Of a stretch of DNA of 64,000 bases, positions 52,400 through 61,382 are shown in pieces. Source of the DNA: Eubacteriales bacterium (GTDB lineage Bacteria; Bacillota; Clostridia; Lachnospirales; Lachnospiraceae); the NCBI GenBank assembly GCA_030537135.1, contig JAUNOP010000005.1, forward strand, positions 34,710-98,709. The letters run 5' to 3'. Position 1 is the stretch's first letter. Each line of letters begins with the position of its first letter. The position numbers and the translations under genes were made by a program. The notes under the pieces are model-generated. The model saw only the letters and a list, made by a program, of their open reading frames with translations. It ran no database searches and was not told the DNA's origin.

Positions 52400-53372
52400 A
52401 GAATATAAAAATATCATAGAAGCACAAGGCCTGTGCAGAGATTATTCTGTAATAAAAAGGGCTGAGGGAGAAAGCTTTTTGGGAAAGCGTGTTCACAAGA
52501 CAATTCATGCGGTAAATGACATTTCCTTTCATATTCAAAAAGGAGAGACCGTTGGATTCATAGGACCAAATGGAGCGGGAAAATCTACAACCATCAAGAT
52601 GCTTGTCGGAATTCTAAATCCCACAGGCGGAAGCGTGAGAGTGCTGGGGAGGGAACCCTACAAATACCGAAAGCAAAATGCCGGTCAGATTGGGGTTGTC
52701 TTTGGACAGAAGTCTCAGCTATGGTGGGATTTACCAGTGATAGATACCTATACGCTTCTCAAGAAAATCTATAAGATACCAGAACAAATGTATCGGGAAA
52801 ATCTAAAGCTATATACAGAACGCCTGCAGATGCAGGAATTTCTACAGCAGCCGGTACGCCAACTTTCCCTGGGACAGCGCATGAGAGCAGAGCTGTGCGC
52901 AGCGCTCCTTCATAATCCGAAAATCCTATTTTTGGATGAACCAACCATTGGCCTTGACATTGTTGTGAAGAAACAGATTCGGGAGATGATTGGGCAAATC
53001 AATAAAGAGAGAGAGGTCACGATACTTCTCACAACCCATGACCTGCAGGATGTGGAGGAGGTCTGCAGGAGGATTATTTTGATAAATCATGGAAAGATTG
53101 TTGTGGACGGTCAGCTGGAGGAGGTACGCGAGAACTTTGAGGGCTTCCATTCTGTGGAATTTCTATGTAAGGTTCCGTTTCGAGAGGATATTGTACTGCC
53201 GGGTGTAGAAGCGTGGGTCACTCAAAGAGGAAGCTTTACAGCCCTGTATCACAATCAGAGAATTCTTCCAGCTGAGATTATTGAGACTGTGCTGAAAAAA
53301 TACCCAGTGGAGGATATCCGAATGAAGGAACCGAAGATAGATGATATTGTTGAGAAGTATTATGTAGATTGA
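52386..53372 (+). CDS. ABC transporter ATP-binding protein, second
   Basis: 328 residues from GTG 52386. Walker A GPNGAGKS (60-67), signature LSLGQRMRAEL, Walker B ILFLDEPTIGLDIVVK, H-loop LTTHDLQDVEE. A lead-in of about 40 residues includes a polar stretch (IKRAEGESFLGKRVHKTIHA), as in ATPases of ABC-2_6 exporters. The cassette order is ATPase-permease-permease-ATPase under a LytTR/GHKL system. Confidence 0.88.
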   Translation: MQEVKEYKNIIEAQGLCRDYSVIKRAEGESFLGKRVHKTIHAVNDISFHIQKGETVGFIGPNGAGKSTTIKMLVGILNPTGGSVRVLGREPYKYRKQNAGQIGVVFGQKSQLWWDLPVIDTYTLLKKIYKIPEQMYRENLKLYTERLQMQEFLQQPVRQLSLGQRMRAELCAALLHNPKILFLDEPTIGLDIVVKKQIREMIGQINKEREVTILLTTHDLQDVEEVCRRIILINHGKIVVDGQLEEVRENFEGFHSVEFLCKVPFREDIVLPGVEAWVTQRGSFTALYHNQRILPAEIIETVLKKYPVEDIRMKEPKIDDIVEKYYVD

Positions 53373-53404
53373 AAGTGCATTGTTTACGCAAAAAGAGCGC
53401 AGGA

Positions 53405-53458
53405 ATGCTCCTTTTCGGGCAGCAGACGGATATAGCTGCTATGCCTGAAAAGGAGCAT
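53405..53458. terminator. Convergent long hairpin
   Basis: 12-bp perfect outer stem ATGCTCCTTTTC (53405-53416) with GAAAAGGAGCAT (53447-53458), and an inner GGCAGCAG/GCTGCT-ATGCC helix. It lies between the ATPase and the minus-strand peptidase. The T tail is short. Confidence 0.65.
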
Positions 53459-53478
53459 ATTTACAATTCTGTATGAAA

Positions 53479-54618
53479 CTACAGAGATACATAATGAAGC
53501 ATCAGACTGAGTGCAATCTTCAATCCGGCGGGCAGGCTGTCAAGATCAACCCATTCCTCCCGCGTATGGGCTTTGGCTCCGATAATTGTTCCGATGGTAT
53601 TGGCTGGAATGCCTTGGGACAAAGGAATGTTGGCATCTGTCGAGTATGCGGCAAAATCAATCCTTCCCGGATAAAAGGTACGAATCACATCGGCGCTGAG
53701 ATCTGTGTGAGATTTCAGTGCTTCCTGGTTAATATCGCCATTTCCCGGACGCACGCCCAGAAGCTCTGTGATAATCTCATGCTCTCCAGTGTGTCCTGCG
53801 ATGATTTCTTCTAATTGCTTTTGCATTCTTTCCAGGCAGTCCTGGCTGGTGGAGCGGAATTCAAACAGCATGGAAGCTTCCTGGGCAACGGTATTTACTG
53901 TAGTGCCGCCTTCAATATAGCCTACATTGTAGGTGGTTCTGGCTGAAGTGGGAACCTCCATCTGATACAGCTTTTCAATGAGTCTGCTGAGGATCTCGAT
54001 GGCATTGGGGGAGCCGAAATTCAGCCAGGAGTGGCCGCCAGCTGTTTTTACTGTGATTTTGTAGCGGTAGGAGCCAACAGCGGTAAAGGTACACTGCCCC
54101 ATATAGCCGTCAAAGGAATAGAAGGATTTGATTCGGTGGCCGTAGGTGCGGATGATCTCCTTGCTGCCATCCAGATTTCCAAGTCCCTCCTCACAGGAAT
54201 TGGCGATAATCATAATGCCTGTCTTTAACTGTGGTTTTTCTTTTAGAAGATATTTGGCCGCCATCATCAGATTTACCAGGTTGGCTGTGTCGTCGCCAAT
54301 ACCCGGAGCGTGAAGCGTCCGTCCCTTCAGCGTCATTTTCAGAGGCTCAAGATCAGGGAAAACAATATCCATGTGAGCCATGAAAACCACAAGCTCATTG
54401 TCTTCTGTGCAGTTAAGCTTACAGATTACATTTTTGGCAGAATCAATTGTCACGTCCTCGGCGCCCTGAGCAAGAAACCAGCTGCGGCAGAACGCTGCTC
54501 TCTGGTCCTCCATGTGGGAGGGAGCTGGGATTTTTCCAAGCTCCATAAGCAGCTCCTCTGCCTCGGATATGTGGGCTGTGGCATAATCTTCTGTGATTTT
54601 TCTGATTATTTCATTCAT
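53479..54618 (-). CDS. M20-family metallopeptidase
   Basis: 379 residues. Metal ligands and catalytic acids appear in order: H82 and D84 (FMAHMDIVFPD), D109/D110 (GIGDDTANLV), E143/E144 (NSCEEGLGN), with a dimerisation/lid domain (TAGGHSWLNFGSPNAIEI) and a C-terminal His in IGAKAHTREEW. This matches PepT-like tripeptidases or aminoacyl hydrolases; the exact substrate is uncertain. It is downstream of the SLC13 gene on the same strand. Confidence 0.85.
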   Translation of the reverse strand: MNEIIRKITEDYATAHISEAEELLMELGKIPAPSHMEDQRAAFCRSWFLAQGAEDVTIDSAKNVICKLNCTEDNELVVFMAHMDIVFPDLEPLKMTLKGRTLHAPGIGDDTANLVNLMMAAKYLLKEKPQLKTGIMIIANSCEEGLGNLDGSKEIIRTYGHRIKSFYSFDGYMGQCTFTAVGSYRYKITVKTAGGHSWLNFGSPNAIEILSRLIEKLYQMEVPTSARTTYNVGYIEGGTTVNTVAQEASMLFEFRSTSQDCLERMQKQLEEIIAGHTGEHEIITELLGVRPGNGDINQEALKSHTDLSADVIRTFYPGRIDFAAYSTDANIPLSQGIPANTIGTIIGAKAHTREEWVDLDSLPAGLKIALSLMLHYVSL

Positions 54619-54637
54619 AGTCGCTCTCCTTTATAAC

Positions 54638-54745
54638 TTTTATGCCTGCTGGCGCAGGCACCACCATAAATAAAAGTCGATTACTACGTGCTTCGTACTT
54701 CTATAATCGCCGCCGGTATTCGGAATCCAGCCTATCGGCTTACTG
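54638..54745. repeat. REP-like palindromic intergenic element
   Basis: Stacked small inverted repeats lie in 110 bases: GCCTGC-TGGC-GCAGGC (about 54642-54657), GATTA...TAATC around a TACG-TGCT-TCGTA core, and GCCG...CGGC with TATTCGGAATCCAGCCTATC inside. The palindromic density and the location between the peptidase and the transporter resemble REP/BIME elements. No second copy was seen in the window. Confidence 0.45.
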
Positions 54746-54750
54746 ACTCT

Positions 54751-56049
54751 TTAGAAGATAGGATATACGCTCATAATCCAGCCTACACTGACGATGGTAA
54801 TCACGATAAAGGGAACCCATCCCATTTTGGCCAGATCTTTTACCGTGTATTTTCCGACGCCCATCATAAGAGGAACAGCAGGAGTAGCCAGTGGGGTGAA
54901 GAAAGCGGTCATGCAGGCAATCATGCAGAGCATGATAGGTCCAATTGGATTGGCACCCATGGACTTACAGAGCATAATGTACAGCGGAACAAAGATGGAG
55001 TAAACACCCAGGTTCAGCATGAACTGTGTCAGGATAAACGGCACGACAAAGAGCAGCAGTCCGGCCAGATAATTATTGTTCAGTCCTGTAACAAGGTTGG
55101 AGAGCCAGTTTCCGATCAGGTCAGCGGCTCCTGTGGCGGAAAGAGCGTTGCCGATACCAAGAGCGCCGATATACAGCAGCACCATGCTGAGATTCATGGA
55201 TTTGATGGCTTCATCCTTTTTCAGAATACCGGATGCAATGATAACCAATGCGCCCATCAGAGTGATCTGCCAGTTTGCCAGGCCGATTTTTGAGGAAAAA
55301 ATCATTCCAATCAGAACCAGGACAAAGGTGAGATAGCCGATGACTTCACGGACAGGGCTCAGTGTTGCTGCTTCCGCAGATTTCCCCTTGCCGATAACGG
55401 ATTCATCGATATCCATCGGGTAATCAGGAGCAAACCTTGGCAGAATAAAAATAGCAAGCAGCATAATCACGATCGCTACCGGGAGCTTGGCAAAGGTAAT
55501 GTCTGTTACCTTCATATTGTACTGTGTGTACTCATATGCCTCCAGGAAGCCGTCAATTCTTGCAAATTCCTGAATGGCGGAGCTAAGCGGCAGGGTAATT
55601 ACCGTACCAATGGAGGTGATTCCCAGAGAAAACATCATTTTTGACGGGCTGACCTTCATTTCCTTACAGACGGACAGACCCAATGGAAATACGATGCTGA
55701 AAACAACGACAGCGCTGGGAATAAACTGCGCCAGGATAAAGGTTAAAATCACATATCCAGCCAGCACCTTTGTAAAGGAACCCTTGCTGATTCGGCAGAT
55801 AAAAGCAGAAACCTTGTTGACCATCTGGGTCTTGTTGAGGCCTGCGGCTACGATGAACATACTGGCCATCAGGATGGCGCTGGAATTGGAGAAGCAGCTC
55901 AGAGCAGTTGCAGTGTCCAGACATCCGGTGAGCATCATCAGCATCATGCTGATAAGGGAAATGACTGTGATGGACACATACTTGCTTCCTACGGCAAAGC
56001 CTACTAAAGTTAAAAGAAAAATAATAAGGCAGATTGTTAATTGACTCAC
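54751..56049 (-). CDS. SLC13/DASS-family dicarboxylate or anion permease
   Basis: 432 residues from a GTG start (site GGGAGGGC). About 11 helices, with SLC13-like repeats: CFSNSSAILMASMFIVAAGL, SAVVVFSIVFPLGLSVCKEM, LGITSIGTVITLPLSSAIQE, LGIGNALSATGAADLIGNWL and MTAFFTPLATPAVPLMMGVG. DASS carriers move Na+ with di- and tricarboxylates; the setting with aspartase and malic enzyme favours C4-dicarboxylate uptake. Confidence 0.87.
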   Translation of the reverse strand: MSQLTICLIIFLLTLVGFAVGSKYVSITVISLISMMLMMLTGCLDTATALSCFSNSSAILMASMFIVAAGLNKTQMVNKVSAFICRISKGSFTKVLAGYVILTFILAQFIPSAVVVFSIVFPLGLSVCKEMKVSPSKMMFSLGITSIGTVITLPLSSAIQEFARIDGFLEAYEYTQYNMKVTDITFAKLPVAIVIMLLAIFILPRFAPDYPMDIDESVIGKGKSAEAATLSPVREVIGYLTFVLVLIGMIFSSKIGLANWQITLMGALVIIASGILKKDEAIKSMNLSMVLLYIGALGIGNALSATGAADLIGNWLSNLVTGLNNNYLAGLLLFVVPFILTQFMLNLGVYSIFVPLYIMLCKSMGANPIGPIMLCMIACMTAFFTPLATPAVPLMMGVGKYTVKDLAKMGWVPFIVITIVSVGWIMSVYPIF

Positions 56050-56591
56050 AATGAAGCCCTCCCTCTTTTGAGTTTTTAAACAGTGTTAATAGTTACAGCA
56101 CGATCGATCAACGCTTTTATTAGATCAAGTATAACATTAGTAAAGTGGATTGGGGAAATATATATTTTTTATTGGATGTCATTTAAAATTATTATATTTG
56201 TACATAATTATAATATTTTTCGGTTTGTTTTACATGAAATTACTGATTCAGGAGCAGGATAAAAGAAAGCACAATTGTTCATTGTGTTCATGAACTGCCT
56301 CTGAGAATCTGCTTGAGGAGTGCAATTTGCATTCGGATCCATGTGGAACTCTGGAATCTGTGTGCAGAACGTTGACGCTGTGATATGCAGAAGCGTCTGT
56401 TGTTTCTGGCTTGACAGTGCGAAGGGAGACATTTATACTTTTATTGTAAAAGTTCTGGACAGTAGCCATGGAGCGAGTGTGCCTGCGCACGCAGAACCAG
56501 GGTTATTGGACGAGCTGACCTGTAAGGATCGAGAGTGGATGGGAACGATAACTTGACAAATGGCTTTACCAGGAAGAAAGTGGGGGAAATT
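56050..56591. other. Divergent intergenic region
   Basis: About 540 bases between the SLC13 gene (minus) and a LysR gene (plus). The left part (56100-56230) is very AT-rich and likely holds the SLC13 promoter. The rest carries an open frame (56320-56556) that I do not believe, and the promoter at 56411-56439 for the regulator. Confidence 0.55.
56411..56439 (+). promoter_or_regulatory. Promoter for the LysR gene
   Basis: Perfect TTGACA (56411-56416), a 17-base spacer and TATACT (56434-56439). Leader about 145 bases before ATG 56592. Confidence 0.7.
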
Positions 56592-57509
56592 ATGAAATTT
56601 GAGCAGCTGGAACAGGTTCTTGAGGTGGCAAAAACAGGAACCTTCAGTCAGGCAGCACGGAATCTCTTTATGTCGCAGCCCAATCTGAGTCTGTCAATCA
56701 GGCAGCTGGAGGAGGAGCTGGGATGCCGCCTCTTTGTGCGCAGCAGTGAGGGCGTGGTGCCGACCGAGGATGGGAAGATTATGATGGAGCATATGGCGAT
56801 TATTCAGGGAAAATATCAGGCCATGCGGGACTACAGTCAGGGGAAAATGCCAAAGCGGCTGACACTGCGCATCGGGACAACGAATCTGAATCGGGCGGTT
56901 CCCCAACTGATTGAGATTTCCAGAAAATATATGGGAAGCCCGATTCAGTTCCATCTTCTGAACTATAATACCCTGCAGGATGTGATCGACCGTGTGGCTG
57001 CCTGCCAGGTGGACTTTGGAATTATCGGCATGATGTCGCCCTATGTAAAAAATACAATCAGTAAGCTCCACAACCTTCAGATCGAGTATCATCGCTTTTC
57101 TATAAATCCTGTTTATGGGGTAGTGGGACCGCAGAATCATTTTTATGATTCACAGCGCCCCCTTATCATGGCAGAGCTGAAAAATGAGACGATGATTACG
57201 TTTGGAAATGCCATGGATGATCCCTATAGTCCGATTTTTGATACTACGCAGGAGCGAATGGAAGTGAAGGGAAGAATTGTGGTAAATAACTGCTATTTGT
57301 TTTACGAAATGGTGCAGAATACAGAGGCAATGGGCCTGATTTCCACCAATAAGGACGGCTTTTCCCAGCAAAATGGGTGGAAGGATCTGCGCCTGGTGGA
57401 AATCACGGATTTTCCCATTCAGGGAGAGGCGGGCTGGATTAAGCTGCGCCGGATGCCGCTTACTGACATTGCCTCTGAACTGATTGAAGAGCTGACTGCT
57501 GTTATGTAA
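56592..57509 (+). CDS. LysR-family transcriptional regulator
   Basis: 305 residues from ATG 56592 (GGGGGAAATT site); the frame extends to 56535 without a better start. HTH: LEQVLEVAKTGTFSQAARNL, SQPNLSLSIRQLEEELG, and effector domain RLTLRIGTTNLNRAVPQLIE onward. It is divergent from the SLC13 gene and convergent with a second LysR gene 33 bases away. It is a likely regulator of the SLC13/M20 unit. Confidence 0.87.
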   Translation: MKFEQLEQVLEVAKTGTFSQAARNLFMSQPNLSLSIRQLEEELGCRLFVRSSEGVVPTEDGKIMMEHMAIIQGKYQAMRDYSQGKMPKRLTLRIGTTNLNRAVPQLIEISRKYMGSPIQFHLLNYNTLQDVIDRVAACQVDFGIIGMMSPYVKNTISKLHNLQIEYHRFSINPVYGVVGPQNHFYDSQRPLIMAELKNETMITFGNAMDDPYSPIFDTTQERMEVKGRIVVNNCYLFYEMVQNTEAMGLISTNKDGFSQQNGWKDLRLVEITDFPIQGEAGWIKLRRMPLTDIASELIEELTAVM

Positions 57510-57542
57510 AGGCCGAAATGAAACCTCCGGGCAGTGCCGAGG

Positions 57543-58472
57543 TCAGATGAGCTTCAGAAATTCTTCCATGGCGCGGCTTAGGTAGCGGCCCTTTTTCCAG
57601 TAAAAGTAGATGTTTCGGGCAGTATTTTTTCCGGGGAGCTTGTAGTAGACCAGACTGGAGTTAGCAGGAACGCTCAGAAGCAGCAGGTCGCCGATAAAGG
57701 AGATCCCCATGCCAGAGCAGGTCACATTGTAGGAGGTCATCTGCTGGTCAAGCTCAAAAGCGATTTGTGGATGGAAATGATTTTCCTGGCATATGGATAT
57801 AGCGCGTTTACCAGTGTCATTTTCCGGTTTCATCAAAATAAAGGGCAGGTCAGCAAAGGACTCCATGGGTACAGGCAAAATCTTGTCTGACAGAAAGGAG
57901 CCACTTTGGATATCTTCCATGGAAACCTGATAATCAGTCAGAGTCTGGTTTACAGCAAAGGATTGAGGTACGGCCAGCAGAAGATGCTCCTCCTGAAAAA
58001 TGCAGCGGTCAAAAACAGCTTCATCCAGCTCACAGTTATCCAGCATGAAATCCATGCGTCCGGTCTGAAGGAGCTCCGCCAGCTTGGCAGTGTTTTCTTC
58101 AATCAAAACCATTTTTACCTGAGGGTAGCGTCTGGCAAAATCTCCAATCAGGGGAGGAAGTACCCAGGAGGAGAAAAAGCTGCTGCCTCCCAGAATCAGA
58201 TTGCCGGTTTTCAGTTCCCCCCAATCATTGACAAAATTTGAAAATTCATTTTCCACTGAGAGAATCTGCTCAATAGAGCGGATGTAGCGTTGGCCGCACT
58301 CGGTAAGCCCAAGCGGCTTGGTACTTCTGTCAAAAATGGGGTATCCGATTCTCTTTTCAATCCGTTTCACATTGGCGCTCAGAGACGGCTGAGAAATAAA
58401 AAGATTGGCAGCTGCCCTGGAGAAGCTGCGCTCCTTGTACACTTCGTAGACATATTCCATTCCCTGAAACAT
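57543..58472 (-). CDS. LysR-family regulator divergent from aspartase
   Basis: 309 residues. HTH: MEYVYEVYKERSFSRAAANL, ISQPSLSANVKRIEKRIG, with effector domain LILGGSSFFSSWVLPPLIG and a C-terminal IYFYWKKGRYLSRAMEEF. Start behind AAAGGAGGAATTC. Divergent from aspA and the malic enzyme gene with 124 bases between, in which a palindrome suited to LysR binding lies. Confidence 0.88.
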   Translation of the reverse strand: MFQGMEYVYEVYKERSFSRAAANLFISQPSLSANVKRIEKRIGYPIFDRSTKPLGLTECGQRYIRSIEQILSVENEFSNFVNDWGELKTGNLILGGSSFFSSWVLPPLIGDFARRYPQVKMVLIEENTAKLAELLQTGRMDFMLDNCELDEAVFDRCIFQEEHLLLAVPQSFAVNQTLTDYQVSMEDIQSGSFLSDKILPVPMESFADLPFILMKPENDTGKRAISICQENHFHPQIAFELDQQMTSYNVTCSGMGISFIGDLLLLSVPANSSLVYYKLPGKNTARNIYFYWKKGRYLSRAMEEFLKLI

Positions 58473-58505
58473 AAGAATTCCTCCTTTTTTTTAAGTATAA
58501 TTTAA

Positions 58506-58517
58506 AAACTATAGTTT
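58506..58517. promoter_or_regulatory. Palindromic LysR-type site
   Basis: Perfect 12-base palindrome AAACTATAGTTT, with a half copy AAACTATA at 58555-58562 that overlaps the -10 box of the aspA promoter. The arrangement is that of an upstream recognition site and a downstream activation site for LysR regulators. Confidence 0.55.
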
Positions 58518-58535
58518 ATATAAAAATATATGTAT

Positions 58536-58564
58536 TTGCTTATATTGTAGCAGGAAACTATAAT
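58536..58564 (+). promoter_or_regulatory. Promoter of aspA
   Basis: TTGCTT (58536-58541), a 17-base spacer and TATAAT (58559-58564). Leader about 25 bases. Confidence 0.7.
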
Positions 58565-58596
58565 AAGGGCAACTTAAAAAAACGGAGGAGAGCAAA

Positions 58597-60036
58597 ATGG
58601 AAAACAGGAAAAAAACAGATTATCGTGTGGAAAAGGATTCGATCGGAGCAAAGGAAGTGCCAGAGGACGTCTACTATGGCGTGCAGTCTCTGCGCGCAGC
58701 GGAAAATTTTCATATTACCGGCCTGAATATGCACCCGGAAATTATCAACAGTCTGGCCTATATCAAGAAGGCCTCCGCTATTACTAACTGTGAGATTGGA
58801 ATTCTGGAAAAGCGCAAGACCCAGGCGATTGTGCAGGCCTGTGATGAGATTCTGGCAGGAAAGTTCCATGATGATTTTATTGTTGACCCTATTCAGGGCG
58901 GTGCCGGTACTTCTCTGAATATGAATGCAAATGAGGTTATTGCCAACCGTGCCATTGAGATTCTGGGCGGTCAGAAGGGAGATTACAGTATTGTCAACCC
59001 GAATGATGATGTAAACTGCGGGCAATCCACCAACGATGTCATTCCCACTGCAGGAAAGATGACTTCCCTTCGCCTCTTAAAAAATCTGAAAAAAGAGCTG
59101 CTGCGTCTTCACAAGGCTCTCTGTGCCAAGGCGAATGAATTCGACCATGTAATCAAAATGGGCCGTACCCAGATGCAGGATGCAGTTCCGATCCGTCTGG
59201 GACAGGAATTCCGGGCCTATTCTGTGGCCATTATGCGCGATATCCGCCGTATGGATAAGGCAATGGATGAAATGAGTACCCTGAACATGGGCGGAACAGC
59301 TGTTGGCACCGGAATCAATGCAGACGAGGCGTATCTAAGAAGAATTGTGCCGAACCTGGTGGAGGTTTCTGACATGGAATTTGTACAGGCATATGATCTG
59401 ATTGACGCTACCCAGAACCTTGACCCGTTCGTGGCTGTTTCCGGCGCAATCAAAGCCTGTGCAGTGACTCTTTCCAAAATAGCCAATGACCTGCGGCTGA
59501 TGTCCTCCGGACCGCGGGCAGGGTTCGGAGAAATCAATCTCCCCGCAAAGCAGAATGGTTCATCCATTATGCCCGGCAAGGTAAATCCGGTTATTCCAGA
59601 GGTTGTGAACCAGGTTGCCTTTAATATTATCGGAAATGATGTTACAATAACAATGGCAGCAGAGGCCGGACAGCTGGAGCTGAATGCTTTTGAGCCGATT
59701 GTATTTTACTGCATGTTCCAGTCCATAGATACACTGGCTTATGCGGTACAGACCTTTGTAGATAACTGTGTGACAGGAATCACAGCAAATGAAACACGGT
59801 GCCGCTATCTTGTGGAAAACAGTGTGGGAATTATCACGGCGATTTGTCCTCATGTGGGGTATCAGAAAGCGGCGGACATTGCCAAGAAGGCAATCCAGAC
59901 AGGTGAGTCCGTGCGGACGCTGATTCTGCAGGAGGGTTTGCTGGATGAAGCACAGCTGGACAGCATCCTGGATCCGGTACATATGACAGAACCGGGAATT
60001 TCAGGAAAAGAGCTGCTCTTAAAGAAAAATAGCTGA
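58597..60036 (+). CDS. aspA: Aspartate ammonia-lyase
   Basis: 479 residues, behind AACGGAGGAG. Aspartase/fumarase fold: EKDSIGAKEVPEDVYYGVQS at the start, GGAGTSLNMNANEVIANRA, NPNDDVNCGQSTNDVIPTA, MGRTQMQDAVPIRLGQEF, and the signature loop GSSIMPGKVNPVIPEVVNQV. It deaminates aspartate to fumarate, reversibly. The KPE/aspartase-like opening and QSTNDV favour AspA over class II fumarase, but a fumarase role cannot be excluded by eye. Followed 19 bases later by malic enzyme. Confidence 0.88.
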   Translation: MENRKKTDYRVEKDSIGAKEVPEDVYYGVQSLRAAENFHITGLNMHPEIINSLAYIKKASAITNCEIGILEKRKTQAIVQACDEILAGKFHDDFIVDPIQGGAGTSLNMNANEVIANRAIEILGGQKGDYSIVNPNDDVNCGQSTNDVIPTAGKMTSLRLLKNLKKELLRLHKALCAKANEFDHVIKMGRTQMQDAVPIRLGQEFRAYSVAIMRDIRRMDKAMDEMSTLNMGGTAVGTGINADEAYLRRIVPNLVEVSDMEFVQAYDLIDATQNLDPFVAVSGAIKACAVTLSKIANDLRLMSSGPRAGFGEINLPAKQNGSSIMPGKVNPVIPEVVNQVAFNIIGNDVTITMAAEAGQLELNAFEPIVFYCMFQSIDTLAYAVQTFVDNCVTGITANETRCRYLVENSVGIITAICPHVGYQKAADIAKKAIQTGESVRTLILQEGLLDEAQLDSILDPVHMTEPGISGKELLLKKNS

Positions 60037-60055
60037 TAAGACAGGAGGAGCAAAA

Positions 60056-61228
60056 ATGGATTATGCAAAGGAATCTTTGAAGATGCATTATGATTTAAAG
60101 GGGAAAATCGAGGTGAAGGCCCGTGCGGCCGTGGATTCCAAAGAAGCCCTGAGCCTTGCCTACACGCCGGGAGTGGCGCAGCCTTGTCTGGAAATACAGA
60201 AGGATGTAAACAAAAGCTATGACCTGACAAGACGCTGGAATACGGTGGCTGTGGTGACGGACGGAACGGCGGTTCTGGGTCTGGGCGATATAGGACCAGA
60301 GGCGGGAATGCCTGTGATGGAAGGAAAATGTGTGCTTTTTAAAGCATTTGGCGATGTGGACGCCATCCCCCTGTGCATTCGCAGCAAAAGGGTTGAGGAT
60401 ATTGTGGAGACTGTTCGCCTTCTGGCAGGAAGCTTTGGCGGTGTGAACCTGGAGGATATCTCTGCTCCTCGCTGCTTTGAGATTGAAAAGCGGCTGAAAG
60501 AATGCTGTGATATTCCGATTTTCCATGATGACCAGCACGGAACGGCGGTTATCACTCTGGCTGGAGTCATCAATGCGCTGAAGCTGGTGGGAAAGAAGCT
60601 GGACGAGGTGAAAATCGTGACCTCCGGCGCAGGAGCTGCTGGAATTGCTATCATCCGTCTTTTGATTTCCATGGGACTGAAAAACGTAATTATGACAGAT
60701 CGCCGGGGAGCTATTTATAAGGGAAGAGACGGACTGAACCCCATCAAGGAGGAGATGGCGAAAATCACTAATTTAGATATGGAAAAGGGAACACTTTCCG
60801 AGGTGATTCGCGGCGCAGATGTGTTCATTGGCGTGTCAGCTCCGGGAACCCTGACAGGGGAGATGGTGCGGACCATGGCAAAGGATCCGGTGATTTTTGC
60901 CTGTGCCAATCCAACACCAGAAATCTTCCCAGAGGAAGCAAAGGAGGCTGGAGCTGCTGTGGTTTCCACCGGACGTTCTGATTACCCGAATCAGGTAAAC
61001 AATGTACTCTGCTTTCCAGGACTGTTCCGCGGCGCTCTGGATGTTCGAGCCTCTGATATTAACGATGAAATGAAAATAGCCGCCGCCTATGCAATCGCGG
61101 GACTGGTGAGCGATGAGGAGCTGAGAGCAGACTACATCCTTCCGGCAGCTTTTGACCCAAGAGTAAAGGATGCAGTAGCTTCTGCAGTAGCTCAGGCCGC
61201 CAGAAAGAGCGGGGTTGCCAGGATTTAG
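60056..61228 (+). CDS. NAD(P)-dependent malic enzyme
   Basis: 390 residues, behind ACAGGAGGAG. Short bacterial malic enzyme: ALSLAYTPGVAQPCLEI, VTDGTAVLGLGDIGPEAGMP, catalytic/metal region SAPRCFEIEKRL and FHDDQHGTAV, Rossmann motif TSGAGAAGIAI, ACANPTPEIFPEEAKEAG. It decarboxylates malate to pyruvate. With aspA it forms a two-gene unit that could run aspartate-fumarate-(malate)-pyruvate; a fumarase gene is not in the window. Confidence 0.93.
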   Translation: MDYAKESLKMHYDLKGKIEVKARAAVDSKEALSLAYTPGVAQPCLEIQKDVNKSYDLTRRWNTVAVVTDGTAVLGLGDIGPEAGMPVMEGKCVLFKAFGDVDAIPLCIRSKRVEDIVETVRLLAGSFGGVNLEDISAPRCFEIEKRLKECCDIPIFHDDQHGTAVITLAGVINALKLVGKKLDEVKIVTSGAGAAGIAIIRLLISMGLKNVIMTDRRGAIYKGRDGLNPIKEEMAKITNLDMEKGTLSEVIRGADVFIGVSAPGTLTGEMVRTMAKDPVIFACANPTPEIFPEEAKEAGAAVVSTGRSDYPNQVNNVLCFPGLFRGALDVRASDINDEMKIAAAYAIAGLVSDEELRADYILPAAFDPRVKDAVASAVAQAARKSGVARI

Positions 61229-61272
61229 GAATTATTATGGCTTGTCGGAACTGAACCTGCCTGATTATTTAC

Positions 61273-61301
61273 TTGACAGCGTGCAGATATACAGCTATTA
61301 T
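61273..61301 (+). promoter_or_regulatory. Promoter for the YczE-type gene
   Basis: TTGACA (61273-61278), a 17-base spacer and TATTAT (61296-61301). Confidence 0.6.
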
Positions 61302-61354
61302 AAACAAATGATGTCGGGGTCAAAAGCATTTGACCCTGGCAGCAAACAAATGAT
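61302..61354. repeat. Hairpin flanked by 11-base direct repeats
   Basis: AAACAAATGAT occurs at 61302-61312 and 61344-61354. Between them GGGTCAAA (61317-61324) pairs with TTTGACCC (61329-61336) around AGCA. It lies right after the promoter, so it is in the leader of the YczE-type gene. No T tail follows. Confidence 0.65.
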
Positions 61355-61382
61355 TGTATATTTGCACAAAGGATGGTAAATT

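Noticed and set aside
54688-55293. 201-codon plus-strand ORF opposite the SLC13 gene
   Set aside because: Its sequence is His/Gln/Asp-rich mirror translation of membrane helices; the minus-strand SLC13 motifs are strong.
56320-56556. 78-codon ORF upstream of the LysR gene
   Set aside because: It spans the promoter for the LysR gene, has no ribosome site and no recognisable domain.
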